A DNA stretch of 64,000 nt from Stropharia rugosoannulata (taxonomy: Eukaryota > Basidiomycota > Agaricomycetes > Agaricales > Strophariaceae), in NCBI GenBank assembly GCA_028532985.1, contig JANCIK010000013.1, positions 868,001 to 932,000 of the forward strand, read 5' to 3'. The notes under the pieces were generated by a model. It was not told where the DNA came from. It saw nothing but the letters and a program-made list of their open reading frames with translations, and made no database searches. Shown here piece by piece: positions 47,271-59,900 of this stretch. How positions within the stretch are numbered: the first letter of the stretch is position 1; the number at the start of each line of letters is the position of its first letter. A program made the translations under genes and the position numbers.

Positions 47271-48180
47271 TCAGACTTTGAACTTGAACCGTTTCTCAAC
47301 GGGATCCCACCCTATGTCCTGGAGCATAATGAATAAATAATGTAGTGAGCATCAAGTAACAAAGAGGGTTCCCATCACACTCTGCATACCTTGGATGCGT
47401 TAGACATGTGCGCCTTGCGTACGGCTGGGTCAATCCGGGCATAGCGGTACCGATACTCAGAGGTAGAATAGGAGGGGCGTCCGGACTGCCCGTGGGGATG
47501 AGAAGTTGGGGCTGCAGTGAACTATGACGCAGTGTGCAGCAAGTAAATGAGGGGCCGGAGAAACTTTGCGAAATGAATTGTTTGAGTATGGGACGATGCG
47601 GCGTAGTATTGTGGACTAGGTAGCGAGTGTTTCGCAGTGCTTACTGTGTATTGTGTAGTGCACAGGGTGAAGCCAGCTGGGATATACAGTACACTGTGAT
47701 CTGTTTTTATAGGATTTGAGTTGTGTGTGTATATTGCGAACTTGATTAGCACATATTGAGCTCCTCCGGTGTTCTCTCATCTCATCTCATCTCGCTGCGT
47801 TAGCTCGCGCGACACAGGGACTGAGACGCGCTTACCTTGCATACCTCAGGGTGTGAAGGAGAGTACGATAGAGAGTGCACAGCTATGGCGGTGAGGGAGC
47901 CCAGACCCGGGCCAGTATTGGACACAAACGCAAATGGTGGTAACGGGGCGTAGCGCGGGGATCCCGGGCCCCGGATAGAGTGAAGGTCGATGTCAGCTTC
48001 CGCGTTGAGGATAGCGTTGTGCACTAACCGAGAGCAACGGAACGGATGGAGAGCGGGAGAGTCTCCTGTTCTCCATCTCCATCCGATCTGTCCCTGTTCG
48101 TTGGCAGTGCACACGCTCTTGTGCATCTGAACAATTTCCTGACTACATCTAGTAGCACGGCGCAGTGGTACTGCAGGCAT
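47271..48180 (-). CDS. Hypothetical protein, about 174 aa, three exons
   Basis: Not recognised. Exon 1 (48180-47836) ends SHPEVCK, exon 2 (47521-47390) reads FTAAPTSHPHGQSGRPSYST then YRYRYARIDPAVRKAHMSNA, and exon 3 (47318-47271) gives DIGWDPVEKRFKFKV and a stop. Both junctions are phase 0 with good GT-AG sites. The first intron is long for this genome (314 nt) and contains a CTCAT repeat. The C-terminal two exons look the most reliable. The start is uncertain: the frame stays open upstream to about 48,243 without an ATG, and an in-frame internal ATG also exists. It has a basic, Arg/Tyr-rich C-terminus and no domain I can name. Confidence 0.45.
47773..47793. repeat. (CTCAT)n pentanucleotide repeat
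   Basis: About four near-perfect CTCAT units, inside the proposed first intron of the gene at 47,271-48,180. Confidence 0.8.
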
Positions 48181-48638
48181 ACGGCGTGCCTCATTCACCC
48201 CTTCACATGAGGAAGCCCACAGATGGGTCCGGAGATTCTCCAATCGTTACATTTGAATGAAAGGGAAAATCGCAAGCAAGGAGCTTAAGTAATTGATCAA
48301 CACTCTTGTGTTATATTTTTTTAACAGTACTCATTATGTATTGCACAACTAAGCTAGCTCGTAGTAAGTTCTTGGAAAGTTGACGAGAAATGGGAAGGCA
48401 ATTGCGAGTAGAAGTCACGCGTCGGCAAAGTCATATGGCGCGTGGGATCACGCCGCGTTCGCCCAGCCATGACAATTCATAAGGCCGGCCGCCGCATCAC
48501 GAAGGCGAGTCCTCGTAGATCATAGTACGCCCCACGTTTCTAACCAGGAACGTGGCGGCCCTCGCACGCCGATCGCCTTATCCATTGCACCTTATCTCTT
48601 CTCCTTTCTTTTTTCCAAGAGCACGCCTCGGACACCGC
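48181..48638. other. Intergenic between divergent small genes
   Basis: About 0.46 kb. It includes a GC-rich patch at 48,415-48,500 with a GGCCGGCC palindrome at about 48,482. No gene was recognised. Confidence 0.45.
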
Positions 48639-49247
48639 ATGGGCGACATGCGTCGGGTACGTTTTTCGAATGGCATGCGCGGTCGACGCTCTTTGAATGG
48701 CGCTTTACAGACGCGCTCCGGCCAGGAGCATGTGCCCTCTCGGTTTGTGTGCGCCCCGGATGATTTCTGCCTCGAAGATGATCTCCTGGATGCCTGCATA
48801 GGAGGTGAAGGATGTGAAGTCCTTGGCCCTTGTCAGCGCGGAAAGGCCCACAGTCTCCGGGAACGACCGCACCTTTACCCCAGCCATAGGACGAGGAAAC
48901 CAGAAGCTGAGCAAACGGAGAGCCGTGGGCATACGCGAGTTACGCATGTCGTGTCCAAGATACCTCTTTTGGACGTCCCTGTGGCCGCCAACCGGCGTCG
49001 GATAGCCCGCCGCAGCCAGACAAAGGCGGACAACGGGCATACGCCTACCGCTGCTGCGCAGACGCAATACGTGGAAGGCGCCTACACATTGTCTGCAGGT
49101 TTTGACTGTATCACCCTTCCTGCTGCTGCGGGAATGCACAGCTCCGCACCTGAACTGACAGACAATGTGAACAAGACGTACATGGTGGAGGAGCCAACAA
49201 TCCATCATGATTATACACTCCCTTGGGAAGGATTGTGCGTTGTATGA
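48639..49247 (+). CDS. Hypothetical protein, single exon, 202 aa
   Basis: Not recognised. The frame opens at ATG 48639 (MGDMRRVRFSNGMRGRRSLN) and stays open upstream of it for about 85 bases. It has an acidic patch (DDFCLEDDLLDACIGGEGCE), a basic middle (ANRRRIARRSQTKADNGHT) and ends TIHHDYTLPWEGLCVV. There are no signal peptide, TM or domain motifs. The opposite strand is also open over much of this stretch (48,705-49,208), so the frame could be a by-product of GC-rich composition. Because of this ambiguity the call is weak. Confidence 0.35.
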   Translation: MGDMRRVRFSNGMRGRRSLNGALQTRSGQEHVPSRFVCAPDDFCLEDDLLDACIGGEGCEVLGPCQRGKAHSLRERPHLYPSHRTRKPEAEQTESRGHTRVTHVVSKIPLLDVPVAANRRRIARRSQTKADNGHTPTAAAQTQYVEGAYTLSAGFDCITLPAAAGMHSSAPELTDNVNKTYMVEEPTIHHDYTLPWEGLCVV

Positions 49248-49868
49248 TTGTCTGTGATGATTCCAAACTCACACCACTTCATTAGGCTCCCTCTACCGTC
49301 CCAACTTAGTACATACAAACATAGACTTGCTCAACCTTGCCTATGCCAGTGGTTCACACCTTGGAGAGTGTTGACCCTAGTAAATAAGATCATTTGATCA
49401 CTAATTCCAATGTTCCAGTTGAATGTCAAAGATCCTTAATTACATACACTGAGAATTTCCAGAAGCTTGCTCCGGTGGATAGGCTGTGACTTCGGGACAG
49501 AAGCCAACCTGAAACAGACCAACCCATAAACATGCTGGGCGCAAGAAGAAAGACTAAAGGAGCAAAGAAGGTTTAGGCTGTTGGAGCAATGTATTTCAAT
49601 TACAGAAATGGCCGTAATAGATTTGCCTAAGTGTTCATGATGGCAAGGTTCTGACTGATTCCAGAGAGAAGTTCCAACTGATTCAGTCATCCGGTATGTT
49701 AACTTTGCCGTAATGATTGATGGTGCTGCCTCAAGTCCGAGTGTATCGCAGAGCCACTGAAAATGGCTAGATGCAACGGTGTTTAAACAAATAGCATAGA
49801 GTGTACATATGGAGAATAAACCTTTGACATCGAAGCATGTGTACGAGTAGTTAGTCATATGTACATAG
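49248..49868. other. Convergent intergenic region
   Basis: About 0.6 kb, AT-rich. A short minus-strand frame ending at 49,436 (SKLLEILSVCN) could be a last exon of the neighbouring Pumilio gene, but the connecting intron would be unusually long. Confidence 0.4.
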
Positions 49869-52313
49869 TTAAGTACATAAAGAGTTAGTGCAATCGACCA
49901 CCTGTGTATTAGAGCTTGAGCCACGATTTTTCTGGTGCAGAAGATATTGAATAAAGATAAGGAGGACAAAGGAGGAAGCAATTAACATACCCGAACACAT
50001 CGCTCTGGTGTGGCTTTCATTCATTCTCATTTTTGGCTTGGAACCACCTGGAATGGGCTTGATTCCCTCCAAGAATTTCAATCTTTGGTGCCCATTAGAA
50101 AGGTTTAAAGCTTTCTGTAGAACATAGGCTAGAGGTAAGCAATCAGCACCAGTGACCAATCTCAAAGGGAAGCTGTGTGCCCTTACTTGCATATTGATCG
50201 ACGGCCATAAGGTGATTCGGATGCTGTCCTTGGAAGACTAGGCCCCCCATCATGATTTTTTCAATCAGAATCTCTCGACCATCATGATCCGCGCAATTCA
50301 AGGCGGTCTCACAAACAATTGAACCGAACTTATGTCTAGCCAGTCGTAGCATGTTTTGTTGTATAAGGTCGATGGCTAGCGTCTTATCAAAACGATCTCC
50401 GTTTTCCAGGATGAATCTAATGACCAAACTCTAGGTACCAACGGTCAGAACGGCCAATGACACAGATAAGATCATACCCCAACAGGATCTTCGGCTAGAT
50501 CCAAAAGATAAGAACGCACGCCGTTCCACATTGGGCGAGCAAATGCAACAGGGATGCGTTTCAAACAGCTTTTGATCACGTCAGATGCGAGGTCATGCGT
50601 GCAAAGCTCAAAAAGTTTCTTCAAAAAGAGCGGTTGCAGCATGGAAAAATAATGCTGCGGGTGTATGCGTTCGATCAAAGTTTTCATAACCTAACACGGC
50701 AGCTTCGAGTCAGTCACAAAGCGCAACAACGAAGCTCATTCGTACTCACTTTATACCCCGTGATGTCTCGCATAAGCGTATATACACGCGGCTTCAAAAG
50801 CATAACGATATACGCTTGTTCCTTAATAGAAGAAAATTCAATCAACTGAGGGAATATTTAGTTGAAACCCAGTAGCTCTTAATGGTCTACCAACACACCT
50901 TTTGGATAACTCTGTGACCATAGACGTCGAGCGAAAGCGGGCCAACCTTCTCTGAAAGTACTGCCAGCATTCTCGTAGCATACCCTGGCTTCCCAAATTG
51001 AAGTAACGACACAATGACCTACACCAAACAATCGGTCGCTTGAGCTGGGACATGCCGAGCGCTGAGTTTTGTAGTACAGAAAGAGACTCACGCAATGACC
51101 ATGAGCATTGAGGGCCAAGTCATACAAGTGCCCTGGCACAATCTCTTCGAATACCACGTCTTTGTCCTGCACGGAACCTTTCTGTATCCCATCCACCACG
51201 AATTTCATACCAATGGGGTCTGTGCTGAAGCTTGCAATGTGTCCAAATATATACTAGATCGATTGATGTGTCAAATGAAGAATCATCAGCGCAGCTAGAT
51301 GGTGCGAAATGGGTGCAGACCTTTAACCCTCTGTATTGCTGTGGATGCATGCGGAATTCGTCGAGTATTGGGCGGCCCAAAAACTGCCTGAACCGCCTAC
51401 TTGCTGTAGCAAAGTCATTAGGAAGCACGACTAGTATGAAGTCAGATTTGTTGATGCTACAAGGTCAAGTTGCGACGTTACCATCAGGACTTGGATATCC
51501 AGCAGGAGTGTAATAAACAATAGGCAGCTAGCTCGTAGTTAGCTTGATCTACTTCATTTTTCCATGACGTTGGACCTACAGAGCTGCAAGACTCTTCTGC
51601 GGTATCTTGCTGCCGCATAGTCGGACCCTCGAGCGAACATCCCATAGCCGACTCCCTTGGAGTTGCAAAGAAATTTAGAGCGCAATATTGTCGATCTTAT
51701 AGCAATATATAATCAGCGGAGTAAGCATAAATACAGGAACCGCGGTACCTCGCCCAATTTTTTCCTGTCGGGGGTCACCAAATGGACGAACGACTAGACC
51801 GTTCTGGAGAGCTGAAGTAGCAACGGTCAATGTTGTAATGTTAATGTATCAACACATACCTGGGCTACCTAAAGGCTGCATGTAAGATGAGGCACCTGAG
51901 GTGCTGCGACCTCCGAGTAGCTGGCGGTTCGGTGACGTCTGATACAACAGTTGCGCGGTAAAGGACGGGCGGCCAACTGTGTCCTCTATAAACCTTGCTG
52001 GGCCTTGTTCATCAGTCTGAAACCCGAGCCGTTAATAAGAAACGTCATAAAGCTCTCAGAATACCCACATTCTTCTTTGTTTGAGGACGGTTTATGACCT
52101 GCGAAGCTGCTACTCGGGACGGAGTGTTTCCAACGGTACCACACGGTTCTTCGCGACCCAGTAAAACAAGTCTATTGTATTCCTTTGATACATGGTATCG
52201 TGTTTGGGGGAAACTGTAGGGCATTTGGTCAAATATGCGGATCTGGGAGTGAGAATGGAATGTTGTTCCAGTAAAGGCGTAGGAGCTGTATATGTACAAC
52301 GAAATGCTGTCAT
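49869..52313 (-). CDS. Divergent Pumilio/PUF-repeat RNA-binding-like protein
   Basis: Ten or so exons encode a protein of helical repeats. Recognisable PUF-like repeats are IFGHIASFSTDPIGMKFVVD, LYDLALNAHGHCVIV, LSLDVYGHRVIQKV, VYTLMRDITGYKVMKTLIE, LFELCTHDLASDVIKSCLKR, MLRLARHKFGSIVCETALNC and VDQYATYVLQKALNLSNGHQ, followed by RLKFLEGIKPIPGG. PUF proteins bind 3' UTRs and repress mRNAs. The N-terminal exons (TDEQGPARFIEDTVGRPSFT, QLLGGRSTSGASSYMQPLGS) are disordered. Repeat positions that contact RNA are poorly conserved here, so specificity may differ or be lost. Neither end is certain: the 5' frame stays open to about 52,313, with the first in-frame ATG at 52,224, and the final exon may end at 49,869 or continue by splicing. 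Confidence 0.7.
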
Positions 52314-54582
52314 TACGTACAGAATCCAGTCGATTTTTGCTTATTCTTTGTAAAGAGCATCAAGCTAAATTCAGTACCTTTCCTAACAGTTTGAATAGAT
52401 GAGCTTCCTGCGCCTCTTTATGCCATATTTCGATCACCTTTGAGTGAGACGTTGCTCTATTCTTACCGTAGTACCAGGGAAGTTTGATTGCACAACCAAA
52501 CATAACCGATTCACGCGGTGGAGTCAGAAAATAAATAGACTCACCACTGGTTTTGGGTTTAATTAGTTTACAGAGGTTCTCGTTCTGCCAGTGAGATTTT
52601 GCTCTAACTTCGTACCTTACCCAATTGAGGGCCCAGCCACTGATTACACAGACCTACACAGTCTGTGAAACATCAGTCATTTTGCCGTTATAGCAGCTAA
52701 AATTAACCGCCAGGATACAGAAAGACCCAGGATCCGTGCTGCTTTAAAATTGCTAAATACTCTCCTGGTCCACGAATATTACCATACATTTAACAGGATT
52801 AATAGTAAGCGTCAAGGCCTAACACCACTGGCTGCACCAATTAAATGATAACAGTGATATAAATATTATATAAAATGTTTAGGTCATCAAACCTAAACTT
52901 GCCTGGGATTCTTTAAGCCTCACTTTAAATGTGAATCGAGGGCAAAAGTTATGACCAGCTCATGTCCAAACTCGTAAATTCGACTGCATGGAACAGAGGA
53001 GCTCGCTGAGATAGCATACAGCGTTGCTACGTTGCTACTGAGTCCCGTTCAAGTAACATTTCCATGTGTGATGGGTGCCGTCAAAGTGCTGTGCGTTTTT
53101 GACAACAGGTTATCATACCCACATGGATTATCTTATCTACGATGATGTAATGTATTGTAGGTCCATGTAGACCTCACTGCTGAATAGAACTACCTCTCAC
53201 TTACATGGAATAGAAATGGCTTATTCAACGTCTGATGTGTAACACATTTTGTAATGATCTATCAATATTATAGAATCCGCTGTAGATAGTTCTCTTGGAT
53301 ATAAATCTCAGAATGACTATGTTAGGCAAATCAACACCGCCACTATCAGCAGCGTTATGCAGGGGTGAAGTTTGCTGATATTTATTTGGTCACGGCCTTT
53401 CATCAGATGTACACGTCAGGTGGTTGTAGGTGTCAATATGCAGTGACAGATGAAGCGAAACAAAATCTATTCCTCACTTAGCCTTGACTTAACCGCATAT
53501 AGCCAAAGAAATTGCATCAAGGCTAAGGGTTTGCTACCGGGAAATTCAATTTCTATTTAATTGGGCCAAGTAACATGGAGTAAAGTCGTAAAAAGTCGTA
53601 TATACATACTACTTCAAACACGTATCAACATGCGCTCCCCTTATCTGCTGAGCGCCGCTCCGGCCACACGCTCATGATCAACCTGGTCTAGTTCCGCTTC
53701 CAGGAGAATGGACGGTATAAGATAAAGGGATGGAAACCTATCGCTCGTATGTCTAGTGGAAAGGCTCCAAGCATATTATAACTAGGAAACCCAAGGCCCT
53801 AGAGCAAGAACGAACTGAGCACTCCAGTGACTGATAGAAGAAGCCTGAGTGCCCTATAACTATATTGCAACCGTCTTAAGCGGTTCCAGTCGAGCAACAA
53901 ATAACAAATCAATGCCACTTTGTACCACAGTTTCTGCCTAATAGGCGTGAAATGTGTTTATATGGACGGCTAAGTTTGATCTACTGCAACGTCGTCGACT
54001 ATGGCACAAGGTTGAAGCGTTTTAGGATACGTAATGTCATGTTTCTCAGGGTCCTCTCCCAGCCCACCCCAGCATACAAATTTATGGCAGAGTGCATTGG
54101 ACCCGATTGGACACTGAAACCTGTAAAACGAGAGCGCAAGTAACTCCACCACGTTGATATTTTGACGGGACTATTTCGCGACCGAATATTCCGAGGCGAC
54201 CAAATATCAATTGAAGGGCGGAATAAACAGAGTTGATACTGAGGCATTCGTGCAATCAAACATTCCAACTATATCGTGTTACAAATGGAGTTAAATCTCA
54301 TGTATATGTGAATTATAATAGCCTTAACTGCCGTTGACCGATTCTCATTGATCATAGGAACAACAACTTGAAGAAGCTATCTCGTCACCGACGCGGTCAA
54401 ATGGAAGCATGTGAGAGACAAACTTGAACGGATCATACACTATCATTTAATCCAGCTGGTAAGTAGTTCAACCAGGTTAATTTAATCAAGTATAGTTAGA
54501 GCTGATTGCAGGATTGAGCAAGGATTGACGACAATTTTCTTCGATAACCAATTTTCTTGTTTGCTTATCCACGCGTGTCATC
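52314..54582. other. AT-rich gene-poor region
   Basis: About 2.3 kb. A 63-codon plus-strand frame (53,952-54,143) ends AECIGPDWTLKPVKRERK but has no recognisable partner exons. The stretch could hold degraded sequence or a long 5' region of the flanking genes. No tRNA or tandem array was seen. Confidence 0.5.
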
Positions 54583-56573
54583 ATGTCTGAAGAACTCACT
54601 GACTCCACAACACCGTTTTTCGTTCACAGCCTGCCTGCCGTTGCGATAACGCAATGCTACTTTATTGAGCGTAACAAAATAACAAAATAATATGCACTAG
54701 GGCGCTTTCATCTTGCCCCACACAAAGTGTTATTCCTTATATATAATCTCCCTCAGATTCTATAAAAAAGCAGAGCTGATACTTGCTCAGTCAACAAATA
54801 CAAGCTCGTCATTGTACGCCCAGGGCCCAGGCAGCTCTTCTCCATGGAATCCCCAGCTACATCATACATAAGACTTAATCCCCACCATACGCTGCAAGCC
54901 TTAACTTTTTCGCCTGATGGAAAGCTAATTGCCTCAGCAACATATGAGCAAGAGGTAGAGGTATGACTATGTATAGATAAAGACCTTTCTTTCACTGACT
55001 CGGAAACAGATTTTTAGCTTACAGCACGAAAGAGACGAAGACGAGGAGTGGATTCGCATTGCATGCTATAAGCCGCCGGTCTCACACACTCCAAACCTAT
55101 ACGGCACCATCGCATCTTTGACATGGCACCCCTACCGATTCGGCAGCCTCGTCATTGCTCATACCACGGGTTTGATTCAAGCCACGAGTATTGTTAACGG
55201 AAGGGTAAGTCGGAGCCTGCTGTTGTCGTACTATCCGCAGTGATATGACAGTGTTTCTGATCTCTGAGATATAGGGGACTGTCACAGGAGAAGTAAAATT
55301 ATCAGACTATGCGCACTTTGGAGACTTGGATTACAAGCTTGCCGAGCCTCTGACATTGACTTGCGCTAGTCATAATGGCCGTGAGATTACTGGCTTCTTC
55401 GATCATAACCGACTCTTTACTATTTGCGATGTATGGGGTCCGTGTTTCCATCCTTACTTATCATTTCCCAAATAACTCTACATTTAAGGAGGCTCCCTAG
55501 AGCATATAATAATTTCATGCTCGAATTTAATAGGAGATGATCTCCTCAGCAAGGGTGAAACACCGTTGTTGATAGAGTATACAGAAGACGATAACACTTT
55601 CCTTGCCATCTTTCCAAGGGCGTGTATGTAAGTACTCAGCGCTCAACATCCAAATTTATATGCAGATTACTGATCTTAGCTTCAGAACATTTTCTGCCCT
55701 GAACGCACATAGGATTATTTCCCTTATGAGGATTCCGACATGCAGGGCGCTGTGAGATACACCTGGTTTGATACAAGATCAGTTGCTCACATTTTCTTCA
55801 GATCCGCAGCCAGTCTAGCGTCTGATAAACGGTCCTTTGTTGGGTTAACTAAGTACGGGGAGGCTGAGATATACTCCGTTGCTAATCAAATGTTTGTTGG
55901 CAAAATTACAAGATGCCATCACGGGGTACCCATCGGACCTATAGAAACCATCGCATTCTTTGACCGTTTCTCCCTTGCCGTGATTGAGCGCTACAACGAT
56001 GACACAGCCAGGGAAATGTTGAGCATCACACTCTTACGGGATATCACACGCAGCACCTGCCCAAGCTCGCATGATGTCCAGTTGAACATCAGGCCGCTTG
56101 AAGACGTTGTTGGAAACAAGGCTGGTAAGTCCTATCACAATGCTTTTTTGAATCGATTGCCAAGGCATTTACATTATTCTTGTCACAGGAAAGACGATTA
56201 TGGTAAGCAGCATCAACTGTGTTCATCTACATCTGCTCATGTACTAAATTGTAGGCTGGAGGCGTCTCAAATGGAATTAGTCGTTTGGCAGTTTCCCTTG
56301 GTATACTTGGGAGGGGCTATAGCTTTGCAATTATCATTACCGAAGTAAGTTGTGTAAAGCTAATAATGACTGGGGTGGTACTCATTATACGGTTTGCTCT
56401 AGAGGATGGAAGTTGGTTCTGAAGGTGAAATCGATGTTGACGATGACTCAGAGTCCTCGAACCTGGATGGCAGAGACGATTCTGAGCAAAACTCAGTGAA
56501 TGGCGGAGACGATTTCGAGCCCGACTCAGTGAATGGCAGGACTCATGATTGTAGGGTCCATTTACCACTCTGA
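54583..56573 (+). CDS. WD40-repeat-like protein
   Basis: Splicing from ATG 54583 gives MSEELTDSTTPFFVHSLPAV, joined to NKYKLVIVRPGPRQLFSMES. A WD-type blade TLQALTFSPDGKLIASATYE follows, and a second, GTIASLTWHPYRFGSLVIAH. Then come EVKLSDYAHFGDLDYKL, GFFDHNRLFTICDVWGDDLL and a long exon (AVRYTWFDTRSVAHIFFRSA; RSFVGLTKYGEAEIYSVANQ). The C-terminus is GGVSNGISRLAVSLGILGRG followed by an acidic tail rich in D, E, S and N. It probably forms a scaffold propeller; the partner is unknown. One junction is a problem: joining the exon ending IFPR to DYFPYEDSD needs a GC donor at 55,620, because all GT donors break frame. The gene could thus be slightly damaged. Confidence 0.6.
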
Positions 56574-56998
56574 AGCGCCACGACACTAACCGAGTATTTT
56601 GTCAAAAAAGTTCTTCCCATTCTTCCTTGAGGGTGTAATTGCGTTGAAGGCGAATTCTTGATGACTTTGTATCAACCTCATCAAGAAAGCCCAAGCTGCA
56701 TCCAGTCGTGCAATGGGAATAAAGCCATCTGCTCCAACTTGAATGTTGTAATTAGCTCGAGTCCATAGCGTCATGTACAATAAATATCCTTTCTCTGACT
56801 TCCATCACCCGTGCGGATATGAGATAGTCCTGGCTTGCGCAGAGCGTGTTGCTACTACGCGGCTTAATGTGGATGATTGCCGAATATTTTGTAGTCTACA
56901 TCTACTCTCGCGCACTTCACACGGCGGATTAGATTAGTGCATCATTTGAGTCATATCTGTATGTAATTAAACTTTGCCCAACAACTCCGAATCAATGC
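56574..56998. other. Gap between WD40-like gene and transposase
   Basis: 425 bp between convergent genes; it may include the left end of the transposon. A minus-strand frame at 56,586-56,780 has no motif. No terminal inverted repeat could be matched by eye. Confidence 0.4.
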
Positions 56999-59900
56999 CT
57001 AATTTCTATACCTATGTAAACTATTAATGACAACAGTCATAGCTTTACTGATGCCGTATGTGCCAGAAGGTCGAGGATAGAGTGCAACATGTCCCACAAT
57101 GTGCTTTGCCTCGATTATAAGCAAAGATGATGCATCGAACGTTCGTTCTGAGTACACAATCTTCGCCAGGAATCCAGGTCGACTGACATAGGGACTTCGG
57201 CGAAGGTCAGCTCCCGATAAGCATCTGTGCTGTGAAATAACAAAAAAAGTACGAGTACCGAAGCCGTCACCATATAGATTATCAAACTTCCACATTGACT
57301 GAATATAACCAGAATCCGCTCCGTCAACATTTCCGTGTGGCAGCTGAAACGATAATGCGCTGTTGCCTGGGTGTAAATCATATGTTGTGTAGCGGCGCCC
57401 CTTGTGTGAAGTATGGAAGAGGGGAATGGCTGCTCTAGGAAGGATCAGCGCGCTGTTGGGATGAGGTAGGTCTTGGGCGTGTCGCACTTGTACTGGTCCA
57501 TGGGTATTACAGTAAAGAAGAAGGGATCGGTATATATTCTCTGGAATCATCTTCAATCCGGCGCCGCTAGGGTCCTGTTTCTCGATAGGTTTACCGAGAA
57601 GAATATTTATGCCCTTTGTCACGAAGTCTGAACTAGGCCTTATAGCAATCATACCCCTGAGATAACCCATTAAGCGACCACGGCGGCACATTTGCCGGAG
57701 CATGGTATAGTCTAACTCCCCTATGTAGGTATACATTGACGTTAGCAACGTACATGACAGAAGTTCGTTTAGTACCCACACAAATGGTTGTTTGTGTTGA
57801 TGTCCTGTAGATCGCCATTATGTCGTTCACCTGAAAATTCACCTAGACGCATTAAAGGACCCCAGAATCGCATCAACTGCGCGTTATGCATAGCGTAATG
57901 CTGATTAGGAGTAGGACGTCTGCCTGGAAAAAGTGATTGTGCGGATTGTCGATATTTCACATAGTAATCCTGGTAGACAGCGGGAGCAGAATCTGGAACT
58001 GAATAGGCGCATACGATGTTGGTACATGTAACGAGATAGTAGAAGTTGTCTAAGAGAAGTTTGTTACGTCGACGTTGCGAATTGGATATTTGAGTGGAAC
58101 TCCATAATTCCGGCAGGATCAGCGGCATAAAGATCGTGAAGAGGGTAAACCAATGATCAGCCTTCAATTTACCATGCGATTTAGACCCAAAATTTGCGGG
58201 TGGCCTTCCTATCCAGCTTGGAATGTCAGCCTCGGCCAGACAAGTTCGAATGTCAGTTAGCTCGTCTTCGGAAAACAAACATCCTGTTAGCCATTTTTCA
58301 TCGTCGTCTTCGTCAATTTCTTCATCGGAATCAGGGTCTGAGTCGCTATATTCACAAGGAACAAAATCTCCGTCGTCCTCGCCGCCCGAGCTTTCATTAT
58401 CATCTAGCACCATAGAACCATGAGTACGAAGCCGGAAGTAAGAGCCTGAATGTGATGGTGCATCGTTGAACTGCCTGCTCTCTTCGTACAGCGCATCCAT
58501 TTCTTCTTGTGAAATGGTCCCGTCGGAAAATGTTAAAGCGGTTGCTTGTGAAGCGGTGCGGATCAACTTGTTGCTTGTCTCCTGGCTACCTCGCACGGTG
58601 CCATCATCATTGGCAAGTTTTTGATCCAAGCTATCCTTGATATCCTTGATTTCCCCTTTAGTCGGAGGAGTGCCTATGCCCCAGAAAACGCGCGCATGGT
58701 ACTGTAAAATGCCTTCGAGCCAATTATGCATTATCCCTAGCATGGTGTGCTGAACAGGATCTCCGTAGGGCAGGGCATGAAGCGATGACCAGCGAACACC
58801 ATGTGTGTTGAACAGTTCCTTCCTTTTGACCTTTGTATCAGCGTTCTTCCACTCGGTAGCAGCGGCCAGAACTTCAGGACCAGTGCGTGATTCCCATAGA
58901 TGATAGTTAAGATCATCCTTATTAACTGCCAAAAGCTTACAGAATGAACAGAAGTGCGCCTTCGAAGCGGTTCCTGCGAAGCCCATTGCTTTTTTCATGG
59001 CCGCTAAGTCTCCTATCCTGGCAAGTACTCCTACCCGTGTCCAAATTCCGTTGGGGTGTCTGTAGGTCTTAACAATTCTCCCTTCCCACCAAGGCTTGAG
59101 ATCGTCAATAATCGGATCGGCCAGGTGTGTGATTGTTGTAACCGTTGGCTCTTTAGGAGGGGGAGTAATCCCGGCAAAGAATGTATTTTCCGGAAGATGC
59201 TGCTGATCAAAGGGAAGGTTCAAACAAAACATCATGATAGCTCCGCACGATACCGTTTTTCCTGCCGTTTTGTTGTAGAAAGGATTGAACCAGTCAATGT
59301 AGTAACTGAATGTAAGGTTGCCTTTGGTGGAAGAAAAGGTGCCATTATCTCCTAGACTATGCCAGGCAGGGCTATCATAGATCGATGTCATGGTTCTGGG
59401 GTTTGGGATGTGATTGTAAGATGCCTCAATGAGATCTTCCGTATCTGGCTTTGACAGAAAATATTCAAGCCAGGAAGCAAAGTCCTGAGTAGAGTATAGC
59501 CTGCGGGGGAGAAGATGGATACCGCTCCGCGTAGCACGCTTGACCTGAAGCTGTTCATTACATGGTCTTGATCTTTGTGTTTCCTTGTAAGGGCACACGA
59601 GAGGCAAATCATTCAGACTATAGCGAGTGAAACACTTTGGACAGCAAACGGATCGTTTTATTTGAGGTTCGAGATCAAGAGCAGACATAGCAGTGCGAAC
59701 ATCTCCCGGGAGGCGAAACGAGATTTTCGCAATAGTAGCGCTATTATACCAACTATTAAGACTATGTTTCTCTTTAACAAGAGCGACCTCAAACTTACCG
59801 ACTCAATTTTCCGTGGATAAGAATTGAAAACACGTGTCCCAGCTTTATTGCGAGCTGGACAATGATGTTTAACACGCTTAAAACCTTTGAAGACGAAGCA

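Noticed and set aside
48705..49208. Minus-strand frame of 167 codons opposite the uncertain gene at 48,639-49,247
   Set aside because: Neither strand has motifs; the plus-strand frame is longer and has a more balanced composition, so I kept only that one, with low confidence.
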